From Gammaproteobacteria bacterium (GTDB taxonomy: Bacteria; Pseudomonadota; Gammaproteobacteria; Enterobacterales; Psychrobiaceae): a DNA stretch of 64,000 nt. Location: NCBI GenBank assembly GCA_013214965.1, contig JABSRU010000010.1:51022-115021 (forward strand), read 5' to 3'. The position numbers were made by a program, and so were the translations under genes. The notes below the pieces were generated by a model, which made no database searches, was not told the DNA's origin, and worked only from the letters and a program-made list of their open reading frames with translations. Positions 11,362 through 21,769 of the stretch are shown piece after piece (position 1 is the first letter of the stretch; the number at the start of each line of letters is the position of its first letter).

Positions 11362-12888
11362 ATGGATATATTTTATACTTACAAATGGAGAGTGCTATTG
11401 TTTTTGTCCCAAATACACAGTTTTACTCGACCAATAATGATGATGATGGCCGCTACTTTGCTCTTAAGCTGTAATAAGACAGATCCATTATCACATCTCG
11501 AAAAGATCAAACAACGAAAAACCATCACCATCGGTACCTTATACGGACCAAGTAGCTATTTTGGTTCAGAAAATAGTTCAAGTGCCATTGAACAAGATTT
11601 AGCCCATCGATTTTCAGATTATTTAGATGTTGAGTTAGAAGTCGTCTCGAGCACCGATTTACCCAACTTATTTAAAATGCTTGAAAATAACCAAGTTGAT
11701 TTACTTGCCACTGGCTTATCAGTCACTGACCAACGCTTAAAAAACATGCGCTTTGGTCCGCCTTATTATCAAGTTACTCAGCAGTTGGTTTATAAACAAG
11801 GGAAAAAAAGACCGCGTAAAATTAATCAGCTGACGGGAAAATTAATGGTGATAGATGGCAGTAGTCATCTAGAGACCTTAAAAGAAATAAATAAAACGAA
11901 TCCGGAATTGCAATGGAGTACGACAACGGTACACGATCCGGATCAGCTGTTAAAACTATTAATTGACGAGAAAATTGATTACACCGTGGTTGATTCCACT
12001 GTATTAGCACGAAATAGACGACAATATCCTGACTTAAGTCTGTCGATGACATTAAGTCAACCACAACCGATTGCCTGGGTAATTAGTAATAATACCGATG
12101 ATTCACTCTACGGAAAAGTCATTGATTTTTTTGGCTATATCCAAAGCAATGGTACCATGGTTCAGCTGGAAGAGAAGTATTTTGGCCATGTCCAACGATT
12201 TGATTATGTTGATACTAGAGCTTTTATCAGAGCTGTAACCAAAACTTTGCCTACCTATCAGTTACTCTTTGAACAACACTCAGGGACTATTCCCTGGTTA
12301 CAGCTAGCTGCAACTGCTTATCAAGAATCTCATTGGAACCCGCGAGCAAAATCCCCGACCGGTGTCAGAGGGATGATGATGTTAACATTACCCACCGCTA
12401 AACAGCTTGGCGTTGTTAGCAGGCTCAATCCAGAGCAAAGCATCAAAGGGGGTGCATTATACCTCCAGCAGCTGCTAAATCGGTTACCTAACACCATTGA
12501 GCATGAACAAAAATTTTGGTTTGCATTGGCTTCATATAACGTTGGTTTCGGTCATTTAATGGATGCCCGAAAGCTAGCGATAAGAATGAATAAAAATCCA
12601 AATACCTGGGTCAGTATCAAGCAAATTTTACCTTTACTGGAAAAAAGTGCTTATTATAAAAAAACCCGTCACGGTTTTGCTCGTGGTCGGGAAGCTGTGC
12701 ATTACGTTGATAGCATTCGACGCTATTATGAAACCCTAGTAGCCTTATCAATAAAGTCTATTATTAGCCCAGCGATCCTAGCACAAGCAGCACAGGACGA
12801 TTCAGAGCTAGTGCCATTGGGTAATTATAATTATCAAATAAACAAGACAACCAGCGAAACAATACTAAATATAGTAGATCCAGAATGA
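11362..12888 (+). CDS. mltF: Membrane-bound lytic murein transglycosylase F (MltF)
   Basis: The protein has two parts. An SBP_bac_3-like solute-binding domain spans about residues 45-265 (TIGTLYGPSSYF, then LLATGLSVTDQR). A C-terminal SLT lytic transglycosylase domain carries catalytic Glu in AATAYQESHW and the GVRGMMMLT and YNVGFGH motifs. It cleaves peptidoglycan with formation of 1,6-anhydromuramic ends, and the regulatory domain binds muropeptides. A lipobox-like LLLSC after a hydrophobic run suggests an outer-membrane lipoprotein. ATG 11362 has no clear ribosome site; a TTG at 11398 has GGAG 7 nt upstream and would give a compact 24-residue lipoprotein signal, so it is a serious alternative start. 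The divergent purL neighbour is the usual arrangement. Confidence 0.93.
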   Translation: MDIFYTYKWRVLLFLSQIHSFTRPIMMMMAATLLLSCNKTDPLSHLEKIKQRKTITIGTLYGPSSYFGSENSSSAIEQDLAHRFSDYLDVELEVVSSTDLPNLFKMLENNQVDLLATGLSVTDQRLKNMRFGPPYYQVTQQLVYKQGKKRPRKINQLTGKLMVIDGSSHLETLKEINKTNPELQWSTTTVHDPDQLLKLLIDEKIDYTVVDSTVLARNRRQYPDLSLSMTLSQPQPIAWVISNNTDDSLYGKVIDFFGYIQSNGTMVQLEEKYFGHVQRFDYVDTRAFIRAVTKTLPTYQLLFEQHSGTIPWLQLAATAYQESHWNPRAKSPTGVRGMMMLTLPTAKQLGVVSRLNPEQSIKGGALYLQQLLNRLPNTIEHEQKFWFALASYNVGFGHLMDARKLAIRMNKNPNTWVSIKQILPLLEKSAYYKKTRHGFARGREAVHYVDSIRRYYETLVALSIKSIISPAILAQAAQDDSELVPLGNYNYQINKTTSETILNIVDPE

Positions 12889-12989
12889 TAATCGTTTTTA
12901 TCAAAAAAAATTATTGCAACAGTAAAATAAAAATCGTAAGTTAAGCACACAGGCTTATTTGCTCAGGATGATGCAAAATACTCACATGG

Positions 12990-15900
12990 ATGTTTATGGA
13001 TACTTCAAATACCAATTCAACAATTGATCACTCAAAATCATTAATTGTAATCATTGTTACTTTATGTTTTTCAGTTTCGCTATTTTTTTACGGAATGGAA
13101 CTGGTTAGGCAAATTAATGAAACTCAAACTTTATGGCAATACTCTAGCGATAAAGCGAATCAAAAAAACACAATTCTTAATCAAATAAAACAAAATCATG
13201 ATGGCCTCAATGCCGAAATTAATCTAAAAAATTACATCACAAAACGACAAGCAACCTCACTTGTTAATATCGATAACGACTTTATCAAAGTTCAACAGTC
13301 GATACTAAATTACCAGTCACTCAGTGACGTCAGTGTTAGTGAAGCGATATTACTGGTCAAGTTAACCAGTCAAATTGAGAGTTTAAAAAACAATTATATT
13401 TTAGCCACCAATTTAATCGCTAGTAAAAGCTTTACCCAGTTGACCGAGCTCAATAGCGCGGTCCCATCAAAAGAGTTTAATGATGCTTTAGGCAAGCTAT
13501 TTTCAGAAAATAACATCCAGTTCAACAATTCAAATAATGATACCAAACAACAGGTGTCTTCAACGATTAATTACATTACTGGCGGTAGTATATTTCTATT
13601 ACTTTTTATAGGTTATGGATTTTATATCCTTTTTCTAAACCATAAAAACAGAATAGAGCGTCAACAACTGCAAAACAAAGGCATTCACATGGCTAGTCTC
13701 TTTGACAATTCGCCACTAGCCACCATCGCAATAGATCAATATGGCGTTATTATTCAAGCGAGCTATCAAGCGACACACTTATTCGATGCAGAGAGAGCTA
13801 ATCTTTTAAATGCTAATATTGAACAGCTGTTTAGTTCTGAAGCCCAACAGTCACTTACCGAACGCCTCGAACAATCACATATCAAACATACCAGTGAAAA
13901 TAAACAGCTATTAAACATTATCACCCAGCGTGGACGAGAGATCCCGGTCGAGTTAACTCTCAGTATTGCTATTGATAACGCTCAACAAACTCGAATTATC
14001 ACCCTGCGAAATATGAGCTCTCAGAAAAGAAAGCTCAAGATATTAAACGAAAATCAAGCGATGCTTAATCAAGCACAAGAAATTGCTCACATTGGTAGCT
14101 GGAATTGGGAACTCGCGACGGATAAACTGATTTGGTCTGACGAGGCGTATCGAATTTATGGTTACAAACCCAATGAAATAGAAATAACCAATGATATATT
14201 GATGGCTAGAATCCCGCCGCAAGAAAGAGAGTTAGTCGGTAATGCAATCAATGAATCCGTTATATTTAATAAAGATTATCAGATCACCCATCACATCATT
14301 CGCGTCGACGGCACTAAAGCCTTAGTTCAAGAGCAGGGAAAAGTGATTCGAGATGAAGAAAATAAAGCAGTTAGAATGATTGGTACGGTCAGTGATATCA
14401 CCAGCCAAAAAGACACCGAACAACAATTAAAATTATCGGCCAATGTCTTTGAACATACGGTCGAAGCTATCGTAGTCTGTGACGAAAAACATCAAATTTT
14501 AAAGGTTAATAAAGCTTTTAAAGATATTACCGGATTTAAAGAATCAGATGCCATCGGCACCAATATCGAGCATATCTTACGGGCAAATTATTTTGATCAC
14601 AGTTTTTATCAAAATATTTGGAATCATTTAATCGACAATGATCATTGGCAAGGGGAGATTTGGAACGTTAGGAGTAATGGTTCAGTTTACCCAACCCATC
14701 AAAATATTAGTGTGATTAAAGATCCAGATGGTAGTGTCATTCAATACCTTTGTATCTTTAGCGATATCAGTAAACACAAATTAATCGAAGAACAAATCAA
14801 TGAGATGGCTCATTTTGATCAACTAACGTTATTACCGAATCGACAAGTATTTGCACAGCGTTTAAAGCAAGACATCGATGGCGATCACACTGACTTATTC
14901 ACCGCTGTTTTTTCGGTTTCACTCAACAAGTCGGCCACAGTAAAAAGTGAAGATCAAGCTCAGTTACTTATTTCAACCGCGAAACTAATTTCTCATATCA
15001 TTCGTAAACAAGACAGTGTGATGCGTTCTGGTAAAGATGAATTTAGTATTATTATCAGAAATATATCAGCCGCTGAAGATGCCTATATTATTGCCGAAAA
15101 AATCTTAAAAGAGTTAACCATGCCACTCAAGATTAGTAATAAGAAAATCGTGCCTGGCTGCAGTATTGGGGTGGCCTTACACCCGACACATGGTGAAGAC
15201 TATCAAGACCTAATCAAATGTTCCAACACCGCAATGTTTGCAGCCAGAGAAGAAAATAGTAATAAAATAAAAATTTATAATAATAGCCAATCAGTTAAGT
15301 ATTCTGAGCAATACCATCAAATTAATGAGCTATGCCACGGGATTGAATTAAATGAGTTACGCCTTAATTACATGCCTAGAATTGATTTAAATGATTGCAG
15401 CTTTGTGGCCGCTACCGCGACTATTTTATGGGAACACCCACAGCAAGGCATGATTTCATTAGATAAATATCAAGAGATTCTATCTGATGAAGCGATTGTA
15501 AAGCCGTTATTCAATTGGCTACTACAGCAAGCAGCAAAGCAAGTAAGCCAATGGTCATCTAACTCACTCAAAAATACTACACTGGAGATAATAGTGCCTC
15601 CTACATTGTTATCTTCACCGGGCCTAAGCGAGCTTATCAATGAGGTATTAACAACTTACCAATTAAAGCCCCAACATTTACAACTTGAAATAAACGAGCA
15701 AGCGATTTTAAATAATCCAGATGTCGCCATTGCCGAATTAGAAGCGATTAAGCAGCTAAAAGTTGCTATTAACTTTGAAAAATTGGGTGAAAATTATTCC
15801 AGTTTTAAAGATATCGAACGGATAGGTTTTAACAACGTAACGACACAAAATTGTGCCATAAACCAACAACAGCCAGAGATATTGCTTAATCTGATCAATA

Positions 15901-16112
15901 AGGTTCAGTCGGTTATTAATGAATTGCCGCTTAGCGATTCACTAACAACCCCAACGATTTTCACCGGATTAAAAACCATCACTCAATTAAATAACAAACA
16001 AGAAAAACACTTTATCACCGGTCGAGAGTTAACGCTAAACGAACTACTAGAGCTTTCTAATGCCATTAATGTGCATACTGTATTAAATCAACGCGAACAA
16101 CAACATGGTTAA
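12990..16112 (+). CDS. Membrane PAS-PAS-PAS-GGDEF-EAL protein with degenerate catalytic motifs
   Basis: A 1040-residue protein. A membrane helix lies near residues 17-36 and a second near 196-216, with a helical periplasmic sensor domain between them. Three PAS domains follow (about 230-345, 358-475 with WNWELATDKLIWSDEAYRIYGY, and 483-598), then a GGDEF domain (605-765) and an EAL domain (775-1030). The GGDEF keeps DQLTLLPNR, but its signature reads S-G-K-D-E-F and the metal/GTP segment is lost. In the EAL domain the E-A-L position reads T-A-T, the E-x-T-E position reads EINE, and the D-D-F-G-T-G-Y loop is NFEKLGENY. Both activities are probably dead, suggesting a c-di-GMP or protein-binding receptor. 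It lies 101 bp after mltF. Confidence 0.9.
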   Translation: MFMDTSNTNSTIDHSKSLIVIIVTLCFSVSLFFYGMELVRQINETQTLWQYSSDKANQKNTILNQIKQNHDGLNAEINLKNYITKRQATSLVNIDNDFIKVQQSILNYQSLSDVSVSEAILLVKLTSQIESLKNNYILATNLIASKSFTQLTELNSAVPSKEFNDALGKLFSENNIQFNNSNNDTKQQVSSTINYITGGSIFLLLFIGYGFYILFLNHKNRIERQQLQNKGIHMASLFDNSPLATIAIDQYGVIIQASYQATHLFDAERANLLNANIEQLFSSEAQQSLTERLEQSHIKHTSENKQLLNIITQRGREIPVELTLSIAIDNAQQTRIITLRNMSSQKRKLKILNENQAMLNQAQEIAHIGSWNWELATDKLIWSDEAYRIYGYKPNEIEITNDILMARIPPQERELVGNAINESVIFNKDYQITHHIIRVDGTKALVQEQGKVIRDEENKAVRMIGTVSDITSQKDTEQQLKLSANVFEHTVEAIVVCDEKHQILKVNKAFKDITGFKESDAIGTNIEHILRANYFDHSFYQNIWNHLIDNDHWQGEIWNVRSNGSVYPTHQNISVIKDPDGSVIQYLCIFSDISKHKLIEEQINEMAHFDQLTLLPNRQVFAQRLKQDIDGDHTDLFTAVFSVSLNKSATVKSEDQAQLLISTAKLISHIIRKQDSVMRSGKDEFSIIIRNISAAEDAYIIAEKILKELTMPLKISNKKIVPGCSIGVALHPTHGEDYQDLIKCSNTAMFAAREENSNKIKIYNNSQSVKYSEQYHQINELCHGIELNELRLNYMPRIDLNDCSFVAATATILWEHPQQGMISLDKYQEILSDEAIVKPLFNWLLQQAAKQVSQWSSNSLKNTTLEIIVPPTLLSSPGLSELINEVLTTYQLKPQHLQLEINEQAILNNPDVAIAELEAIKQLKVAINFEKLGENYSSFKDIERIGFNNVTTQNCAINQQQPEILLNLINKVQSVINELPLSDSLTTPTIFTGLKTITQLNNKQEKHFITGRELTLNELLELSNAINVHTVLNQREQQHG

Positions 16113-16143
16113 TCTACACTGACTCAAGTAGCAACCAATAAAT

Positions 16144-16178
16144 AAAAAGGGCAGAAAAATTAATTTCCTGCCCTTTTT
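16144..16178. terminator. Bidirectional intrinsic terminator
   Basis: AAAAAGGGCAG ... CTGCCCTTTTT with a 13-nt loop, between the convergent GGDEF-EAL gene and fdx. Confidence 0.88.
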
Positions 16179-16205
16179 ATTATTGACACTTTATTTGCAG
16201 TAAGA

Positions 16206-16544
16206 CTAGTGTTGTTCGCTCGCTAAATTCACGGTGTACTTCGGAATTTCAATCACTAAATCTTCGCTGCTAACACAAGCTTGACAACCTAAGCGAGATT
16301 CGCTGTCCAGTCCCCAGGCTTTATCTAACATATCATCTTCAAGTTCATCACTTTCTTCAAGCGAATCAAACCCTTCACGAACAATTAGATGGCAAGTGAC
16401 ACAAGCACATGATTTTTCACAAGCATGCTCAATATCGATGCCATTGGCTAAGGCAACATCAAGTAGAGTTTCCCCTTCGACAGCATCAACAACAGCGCCA
16501 TCGGGACATAGTTCTTGATGGGGTAAAAATATTACTTTAGGCAT
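16206..16544 (-). CDS. fdx: ISC-type [2Fe-2S] ferredoxin
   Basis: A 112-residue adrenodoxin-type ferredoxin. The cluster ligands are the cysteines of HACEKSCACVTCHLIV (C-x5-C-x2-C) and the distal Cys in LGCQAC. It donates electrons during assembly of Fe-S clusters on IscU. It is the last gene of the isc operon here, and no iscX follows. An adrenodoxin-like acidic patch (EESDELEDDMLDKA) is typical of the ISC member and separates it from plant-type ferredoxins. Confidence 0.96.
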   Translation of the reverse strand: MPKVIFLPHQELCPDGAVVDAVEGETLLDVALANGIDIEHACEKSCACVTCHLIVREGFDSLEESDELEDDMLDKAWGLDSESRLGCQACVSSEDLVIEIPKYTVNLASEQH

Positions 16545-16601
16545 TCGATTTCTCCGGATGCATTAACATTATTGAACATGGATATCGCTAGCGCCATACC
16601 C

Positions 16602-18467
16602 TTATATATTATCGACTGACTGACCAGAAAGTGCTTTTCGAATAGACTGATCCATTCGTTTTGCTGCAAAATCTTGGCTTGCTTTGTCACATTCAGCTAT
16701 CGCGGCTTTAATCGCTTTAAGCTCATCGCCTGCTTGTGCTTGAGCAAGCACAGCCATGGCTTGTTCGATCTTGGATTGTTCCGGTTGATTCAGTAAGTGG
16801 CTATCATCAGCTAACGCACTCACTAACCCTTCATGAACCCGAGCAGCTTCAACTTTCTCTTCCGCCAACATCCGGGCATTCATATCATCTTTAGCATAGG
16901 TCATCGAATCTTTAATCATGCTAGCGACTTCATTATCGGTTAAGCCAAATGATGGTTTCACTTCAATCGAAGTTTGTACCCCACTGCTCTTTTCCATCGC
17001 ACTAACACTTAGCAGACCGTCAGCGTCCACTTGAAACGTCACTCGAATGTGTGCAGCACCAGCGGCCATCGGTGGTATTCCACGAAGCTCAAAACGCGCT
17101 AACGAGCGGCAATCTTCAACCAGTTCACGTTCACCTTGCAAAATATGCAACGCCATCGCGGTTTGACCATCTTTAAAGGTAGTGAATTCTTGCGCTTTAG
17201 CAACCGGAATCGTGGTATTACGGCTAATGACCTTTTCTGTCAAGCCACCCATGGTTTCTAATCCCAGGGATAACGGTAAAACATCCAATAACAGCATGTC
17301 GCTGTCAGGCTTATTGCCCGCTAAGATATCCGCTTGAATCGCTGCTCCAATCGCCACGACCTTATCAGGGTCGATACTGGTTAAGGGTAATTGTTCGAAG
17401 TATTGACCAACTTGAGTTCGTACTAATGGCACGCGAGTCGAACCGCCCACCATCACCACTTTCATGATATCCGCAGGTGTTAACTCAGCATCACGTACGG
17501 CACGACGACAGGCTAGTAAAGTACGTTTAACTAACGGCTGAATTAGTTGATTAAATTGATCGCGGCTAAGCGAGCTATGCCAATGACCACCACAGGGTAA
17601 ATCAAGGGCTAATTTAACGGTCTCTAACTGACTTAATTGTTCTTTAGCGGAACAAGCAAGCTGGGTAATTTCACGCTGTAATGCCGGTGAATACTCGCCA
17701 GTGTAACCAGACTGTTCGACAATCCAATCACTAATCAACTGATCAAAATCATCGCCACCTAATGCCGAGTCACCACCGGTTGCTAGTACTTCAAATACCC
17801 CTTTATTCAGGCGTAGAATTGAAATATCAAAGGTACCACCACCCAGATCGTAAACGGCAATAATACCTTCCTGATCAGTGTCTAGACCATAAGCTATCGC
17901 AGCAGCCGTTGGTTCATTAAGTAAGCGGAATACTTTAACTCCCAGCAACTGGGCGGCATCTTTAGTGCCTTGACGCTGAGCATCATCGAAATAAGCAGGC
18001 ACCGTAATCACGACACCATCAAGCTCACCACCGAGGCTCGATTGCGCAAGGGCAATGAGTGGCCTGAGGATTTCACTCGATACTTGAATCGGATTAACAA
18101 CGCCATGACGGGTCTTAATAGTCACTAAACCATTTTCGCTGGCCGCTAACTGATAAGGGAGTTCTTGGTAGCTATTATTAATATCGGTCAAGGTACGACC
18201 CATAAAACGTTTGACCGAAACCACTGTATTACAGGCATCGCTGATGGCATGAGTTTTAGCATCAAAACCGACTTCGATACCTTGGGCACCATAATAAACA
18301 ATTGATGGGAGTGAGTCCCGACCATCGACATCTCTTAATGTGACGGCTTCACCACTGCGAACACTAGCCACTAAGGAGTTAGTCGTGCCTAAATCGATAC
18401 CAGCAGCCAAGCGGCGTTGATGTGGAGCGCTACTTTGCCCCGGTTCTGAAATTTGCAATAGTGCCAT
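16602..18467 (-). CDS. hscA: Fe-S assembly chaperone HscA (Hsp70 family)
   Basis: A 621-residue DnaK-type protein. The ATPase domain carries [23 protein letters not shown] and [11 protein letters not shown]. The substrate domain contains [13 protein letters not shown], and a helical lid follows. The short N-terminal extension before GIDLGTT (about 23 residues) is characteristic of HscA rather than DnaK. It works with HscB on the L-P-P-V-K loop of IscU to release clusters to apoproteins. It lies 17 bp after hscB in the operon order iscA-hscB-hscA-fdx. Confidence 0.97.
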   Translation of the reverse strand: MALLQISEPGQSSAPHQRRLAAGIDLGTTNSLVASVRSGEAVTLRDVDGRDSLPSIVYYGAQGIEVGFDAKTHAISDACNTVVSVKRFMGRTLTDINNSYQELPYQLAASENGLVTIKTRHGVVNPIQVSSEILRPLIALAQSSLGGELDGVVITVPAYFDDAQRQGTKDAAQLLGVKVFRLLNEPTAAAIAYGLDTDQEGIIAVYDLGGGTFDISILRLNKGVFEVLATGGDSALGGDDFDQLISDWIVEQSGYTGEYSPALQREITQLACSAKEQLSQLETVKLALDLPCGGHWHSSLSRDQFNQLIQPLVKRTLLACRRAVRDAELTPADIMKVVMVGGSTRVPLVRTQVGQYFEQLPLTSIDPDKVVAIGAAIQADILAGNKPDSDMLLLDVLPLSLGLETMGGLTEKVISRNTTIPVAKAQEFTTFKDGQTAMALHILQGERELVEDCRSLARFELRGIPPMAAGAAHIRVTFQVDADGLLSVSAMEKSSGVQTSIEVKPSFGLTDNEVASMIKDSMTYAKDDMNARMLAEEKVEAARVHEGLVSALADDSHLLNQPEQSKIEQAMAVLAQAQAGDELKAIKAAIAECDKASQDFAAKRMDQSIRKALSGQSVDNI

Positions 18468-18484
18468 GTTTAAATTCTTTATTA

Positions 18485-19012
18485 TTAGAAGATCAGTATT
18501 TGCTCTTCGAGATCGCGGGCTTCTGCAGCTAATTTAAGCATAAATTTAAGTTTTCGGACATTATCAGCGGCATTATCTAAAGCCTGCTGACTGCCGTCAT
18601 TAAACAATTGGTTAAATTGCTGCTCGAATTGAGCAATAAAAGTGTCAATTTGTAATTGGAAGTCGATGATTTCTTGCTCGGGATCCTTAGCCGTTGGAAT
18701 ATCTTCCAGTTGCTCTCTAAGTTCCATTTGTTGCATTAAAAACATCGGATCTTTTAAGGTTTGATACTCATGAGCCAGCTCAATATCCGCTAACGCTAAC
18801 AAATGTTCAGCGCGGGTTATCGGTGATTTCAACATCGAGTAACCATCATTGATTTGAGCGGTTTTTTGCACCGCCAATAAGCGTTCTCGCTCACTGGCAT
18901 TAGCAAACTTATCTGGATGGACAATACGTTGCAATTCTAGATACTTTAGTCGCAACGCATTTACATCAAGTTCAAATAAGCTTGGTAGGTCAAACAATTC
19001 AAAATAATTCAT
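18485..19012 (-). CDS. hscB: Fe-S assembly co-chaperone HscB (J-domain protein)
   Basis: The protein is 175 residues from the ATG at 19012 ([10 protein letters not shown]); an ATG directly before it at 19015 is equally usable. The open frame extends further upstream into iscA but has no family match. The N-terminal J-domain contains the H-P-D tripeptide (RIVHPDKFA) that stimulates HscA, and the C-terminal three-helix domain binds IscU. The start lies 8 nt after the iscA stop with only a weak ribosome site, suggesting translational coupling. Confidence 0.93.
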   Translation of the reverse strand: MNYFELFDLPSLFELDVNALRLKYLELQRIVHPDKFANASERERLLAVQKTAQINDGYSMLKSPITRAEHLLALADIELAHEYQTLKDPMFLMQQMELREQLEDIPTAKDPEQEIIDFQLQIDTFIAQFEQQFNQLFNDGSQQALDNAADNVRKLKFMLKLAAEARDLEEQILIF

Positions 19013-19020
19013 CATTGGAC

Positions 19021-19344
19021 TTACACTGAAAAACTTTCGCCGCAACCGCATTCGCCGTCAACGTTCGGGTTACTAAACTCAAAACCCTCATTTAATCCGT
19101 TTTTAACGAAGTCGAGTTGAGTACCATCAAGATAAACGAGACTTTTCCCATCAACAATAACTTTAACACCATGTTGTTCGAAAACGTGATCGCCCTCTTC
19201 CAGTTCATCGACAAATTCAAGAATATAAGCCAAGCCAGAACAACCTGAAGTTTTAACCCCAAGTCGTAATCCAACACCTTTACCGCGATTCGCGAGAAAA
19301 GAACTTACCTGCTTTGCTGCAGATTCAGTGACTATAATTGCCAT
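19021..19344 (-). CDS. iscA: Iron-sulfur cluster assembly protein IscA
   Basis: A 107-residue A-type carrier. The three invariant cysteines are present: one in [11 protein letters not shown] and two in the C-terminal GECGCGESF. It delivers or receives Fe-S clusters, especially [4Fe-4S], within the isc operon. It follows iscU after an 80-bp gap that contains an inverted repeat (19370-19424), unlike the other tighter junctions in the operon. Confidence 0.97.
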   Translation of the reverse strand: MAIIVTESAAKQVSSFLANRGKGVGLRLGVKTSGCSGLAYILEFVDELEEGDHVFEQHGVKVIVDGKSLVYLDGTQLDFVKNGLNEGFEFSNPNVDGECGCGESFSV

Positions 19345-19369
19345 TGTACTTACACCTTTTTGCTAAATT

Positions 19370-19424
19370 ATACCAATTGCATTAATTAAGTGACCCATGA
19401 TCATCTCTTTACTGTAATTGGTAT
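19370..19424. repeat. Inverted repeat between iscU and iscA
   Basis: ATACCAATT and AATTGGTAT (9 bp, perfect) enclose 37 nt in the iscU-iscA gap. It could be an mRNA stem-loop tuning the ratio of the two products, or a copy of a small dispersed palindromic repeat; I recall similar ATACCAATT elements in Shewanella-like genomes. No second full copy was seen in this window. Confidence 0.5.
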
Positions 19425-19807
19425 TACTTAGACTTTTTATCTTTATAATCAGCAATAGCTGCTTTAATCGCATCTTCAGCCAAAATTGAACAGTGAATTT
19501 TAACTGGTGGTAAGGCTAATTCGTCAGCAATGGTGCGATTAGTGATTTCACCGGCTTCGTCTAAGGTTTTACCCTTGACCCACTCGGTCACTAATGAGCT
19601 AGAGGCTATCGCACTACCGCAACCATAAGTCTTGAACTTAGCATCTTCGATAATGCCTTGATCATTGATCTTAAGTTGTAATTTCATTACGTCACCACAA
19701 GCAGGTGCGCCGACCATGCCGGTTGCTATTTGTGGATCGTTTTTATCAAATGAACCAACGTTACGTGGGTTTTCATAATGATCTAATAATTTTTCGCTAT
19801 ATGCCAT
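19424..19807 (-). CDS. iscU: Fe-S cluster scaffold protein IscU
   Basis: A 127-residue scaffold with the three ligand cysteines in GAPACGDVMKL, TYGCGSAIASSS and KIHCSILAEDA, and the HscA-recognition loop L-P-P-V-K just before the last of them. Clusters are built here from sulfur given by IscS. It is the third gene of the isc operon. Confidence 0.98.
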   Translation of the reverse strand: MAYSEKLLDHYENPRNVGSFDKNDPQIATGMVGAPACGDVMKLQLKINDQGIIEDAKFKTYGCGSAIASSSLVTEWVKGKTLDEAGEITNRTIADELALPPVKIHCSILAEDAIKAAIADYKDKKSK

Positions 19808-19864
19808 GATACTATCTCCAATTTTACTACTGCATTGCCATTCACTGCCGCTATTACATGCAGC

Positions 19865-21079
19865 TTAGTGAGCTACCCATTCTACGCTATCTAAATCAAC
19901 ACCATCTTGGAACATTTCCCATAATGGTGACATTTCCCGTAAACGACCAATTGAGCTGGTTAAATCAGCAATCGCATGATCAACATCCGCTTCGGTGGTA
20001 AAACGACCGATGCTAAAACGAATTGAGCTATGAGCCATTTCATCATTTAGACCAAGGGCACGTAACACGTAAGAAGGCTCAAGACTCGCCGACGTACATG
20101 CGCTGCCTGAAGAAACCGCTAAATCTTTAAGCGCCATCATTAAAGACTCGCCTTCAACATAAGCAAAGCTAATATTAACATTACCAATGTAACGTTGGTC
20201 AGCATCACCGTTAAGGTAAGTTTCTTCAATTTTGAACATCCCAGCCATCAAACGACGGCTTAATGACGCAATGCGAGCACTGTCTTGTGCCATGTCTTCT
20301 TTAGCTATCCGGAAAGCTTCGCCCATACCAACAATTTGGTGAGTCGCTAATGTACCAGATCGCATACCACGTTCATGGCCGCCACCGTGCATTTGAGCTT
20401 CTAAACGAATACGTGGCTTACGACGCACATATAATGCACCGATGCCTTTAGGACCATAAATTTTATGGGCTGAGAAGGACATTAAATCAACTTTGAGTGT
20501 ACTTAAATCAATCTCAACTTTGCCAGCACTTTGGGCAGCATCAACATGAAAGACAATTTTACGAGCGCGGAGCATTTCGCCCATCGCTGCAATATCTTGG
20601 ATCACACCGACTTCGTTATTAACGTGCATCACAGAAACAAGAATAGTGTCTTCACGTAGCGCGGCTTCTAGCTGCTCTAATGAAACTAAACCATTGGTTT
20701 GTGGATCAAGATAGGTAACTTCAAAACCTTCACGTTCTAACTGACGACAAGTGTCTAAAACTGCTTTATGTTCGGTTTTAACCGTAACAATGTGCTTGCC
20801 TTTTTTCGAATAGAAATGAGCAGCACCTTTAATAGCAAGATTGTCTGATTCAGTTGCGCCTGAGGTTAGCACTATTTCGCGAGAGTCCGCATTAATCAGA
20901 TCGGCGATCTGATTACGAGCAATATCAATTGCTTCTTCGGCTTGCCAACCAAAGCGATGCGAGCGAGATGCTGCATTACCAAAGTTGCCTTCCATGGTTA
21001 AACATTCAACCATTTTTGCAGCAACACGAGGATCGACCGGTGTTGTTGCAGCATAATCTAGATAAATCGGAAATTTCAT
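19865..21079 (-). CDS. iscS: Cysteine desulfurase IscS
   Basis: A 404-residue class-V PLP enzyme. The PLP lysine lies in [12 protein letters not shown] and the catalytic persulfide cysteine in [21 protein letters not shown]; the long loop around that Cys is the group-I (IscS) form. It moves sulfur from cysteine to IscU and to tRNA thiolation enzymes. It begins [19 protein letters not shown], the normal N-terminus. Confidence 0.98.
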   Translation of the reverse strand: MKFPIYLDYAATTPVDPRVAAKMVECLTMEGNFGNAASRSHRFGWQAEEAIDIARNQIADLINADSREIVLTSGATESDNLAIKGAAHFYSKKGKHIVTVKTEHKAVLDTCRQLEREGFEVTYLDPQTNGLVSLEQLEAALREDTILVSVMHVNNEVGVIQDIAAMGEMLRARKIVFHVDAAQSAGKVEIDLSTLKVDLMSFSAHKIYGPKGIGALYVRRKPRIRLEAQMHGGGHERGMRSGTLATHQIVGMGEAFRIAKEDMAQDSARIASLSRRLMAGMFKIEETYLNGDADQRYIGNVNISFAYVEGESLMMALKDLAVSSGSACTSASLEPSYVLRALGLNDEMAHSSIRFSIGRFTTEADVDHAIADLTSSIGRLREMSPLWEMFQDGVDLDSVEWVAH

Positions 21080-21159
21080 TTATTACTCCACACCCAGACA
21101 AGCTATACGGGCTATATCTGGTATTAATCATTGCTATTTAAACAGGGCAACGCCCAATA

Positions 21160-21639
21160 TTAACCAAGCTGGTTAATATGCAAAATGTCACTTTGTAATT
21201 CTTGCACCATATTTTGTTTACTCGATATTTCTTTAACATCAGCGTTTTCCATCAATTCACCCAAGGTGACACTGTCAAGAAACTGCTGCATTTTTTTGCT
21301 AAAGTCATTCCATAAACTATGGGTTAAACAACGTCCGCTTGGCGAGCAAGGTTTTTCACCCTTGCATTTTGTTGCCACAACTGAATCGTTGACCGCCGCG
21401 ATCACCGCGCCAATAGAGATATCAACGGCATCTTTAGCCAATTGATATCCACCTCCTGGCCCGCGTACACTACGCACCAACAGTGCCTTACGCAATTTAG
21501 AAAATAACTGTTCTAAATAAGAAAGTGAAATATGCTGACGCTCAGAGATGTCGGCTAAGCAGACTGGTCCTTGCGCCTGATGAAGTGCAACATCAAGCAT
21601 TGCAGTAACCGCATAACGCCCTTTTGATGTTAATTTCAT
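21160..21639 (-). CDS. iscR: Fe-S responsive transcriptional regulator IscR (Rrf2 family)
   Basis: A 159-residue Rrf2-type winged-helix protein starting [19 protein letters not shown]. The [2Fe-2S] ligands are the three cysteines of [14 protein letters not shown], spaced as in E. coli (92, 98, 104). Holo-IscR represses its own operon through type-1 sites, and two such sites lie immediately upstream (21680-21729). It is the first gene of iscRSUA-hscBA-fdx. Confidence 0.97.
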   Translation of the reverse strand: MKLTSKGRYAVTAMLDVALHQAQGPVCLADISERQHISLSYLEQLFSKLRKALLVRSVRGPGGGYQLAKDAVDISIGAVIAAVNDSVVATKCKGEKPCSPSGRCLTHSLWNDFSKKMQQFLDSVTLGELMENADVKEISSKQNMVQELQSDILHINQLG

Positions 21640-21671
21640 AACTTACCTTCAATACATAATTCAATGATGCC

Positions 21672-21729
21672 ATTACATCAAACCCGACTAATTTAGTCAA
21701 GTATAAACCTGACTAAATTAGTCGGGTAT
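21672..21729 (-). promoter_or_regulatory. isc operon promoter with two abutting type-1 IscR sites
   Basis: Two 25-bp IscR type-1 sites abut exactly: 21680-21704 (core GACTAATTTAGTC) and 21705-21729 (core GACTAAATTAGTC), each with CC-pyrimidine before and purine-purine-G-TAT after the core. On the minus strand the first overlaps -35 TTGACT (21700-21695), which is 17 nt from -10 TGTAAT (21677-21672). Holo-IscR would therefore block the promoter directly. Confidence 0.88.
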
Positions 21730-21769
21730 ATTTTATCGATAAATTATACCATATTGATCTTTTAAAACG

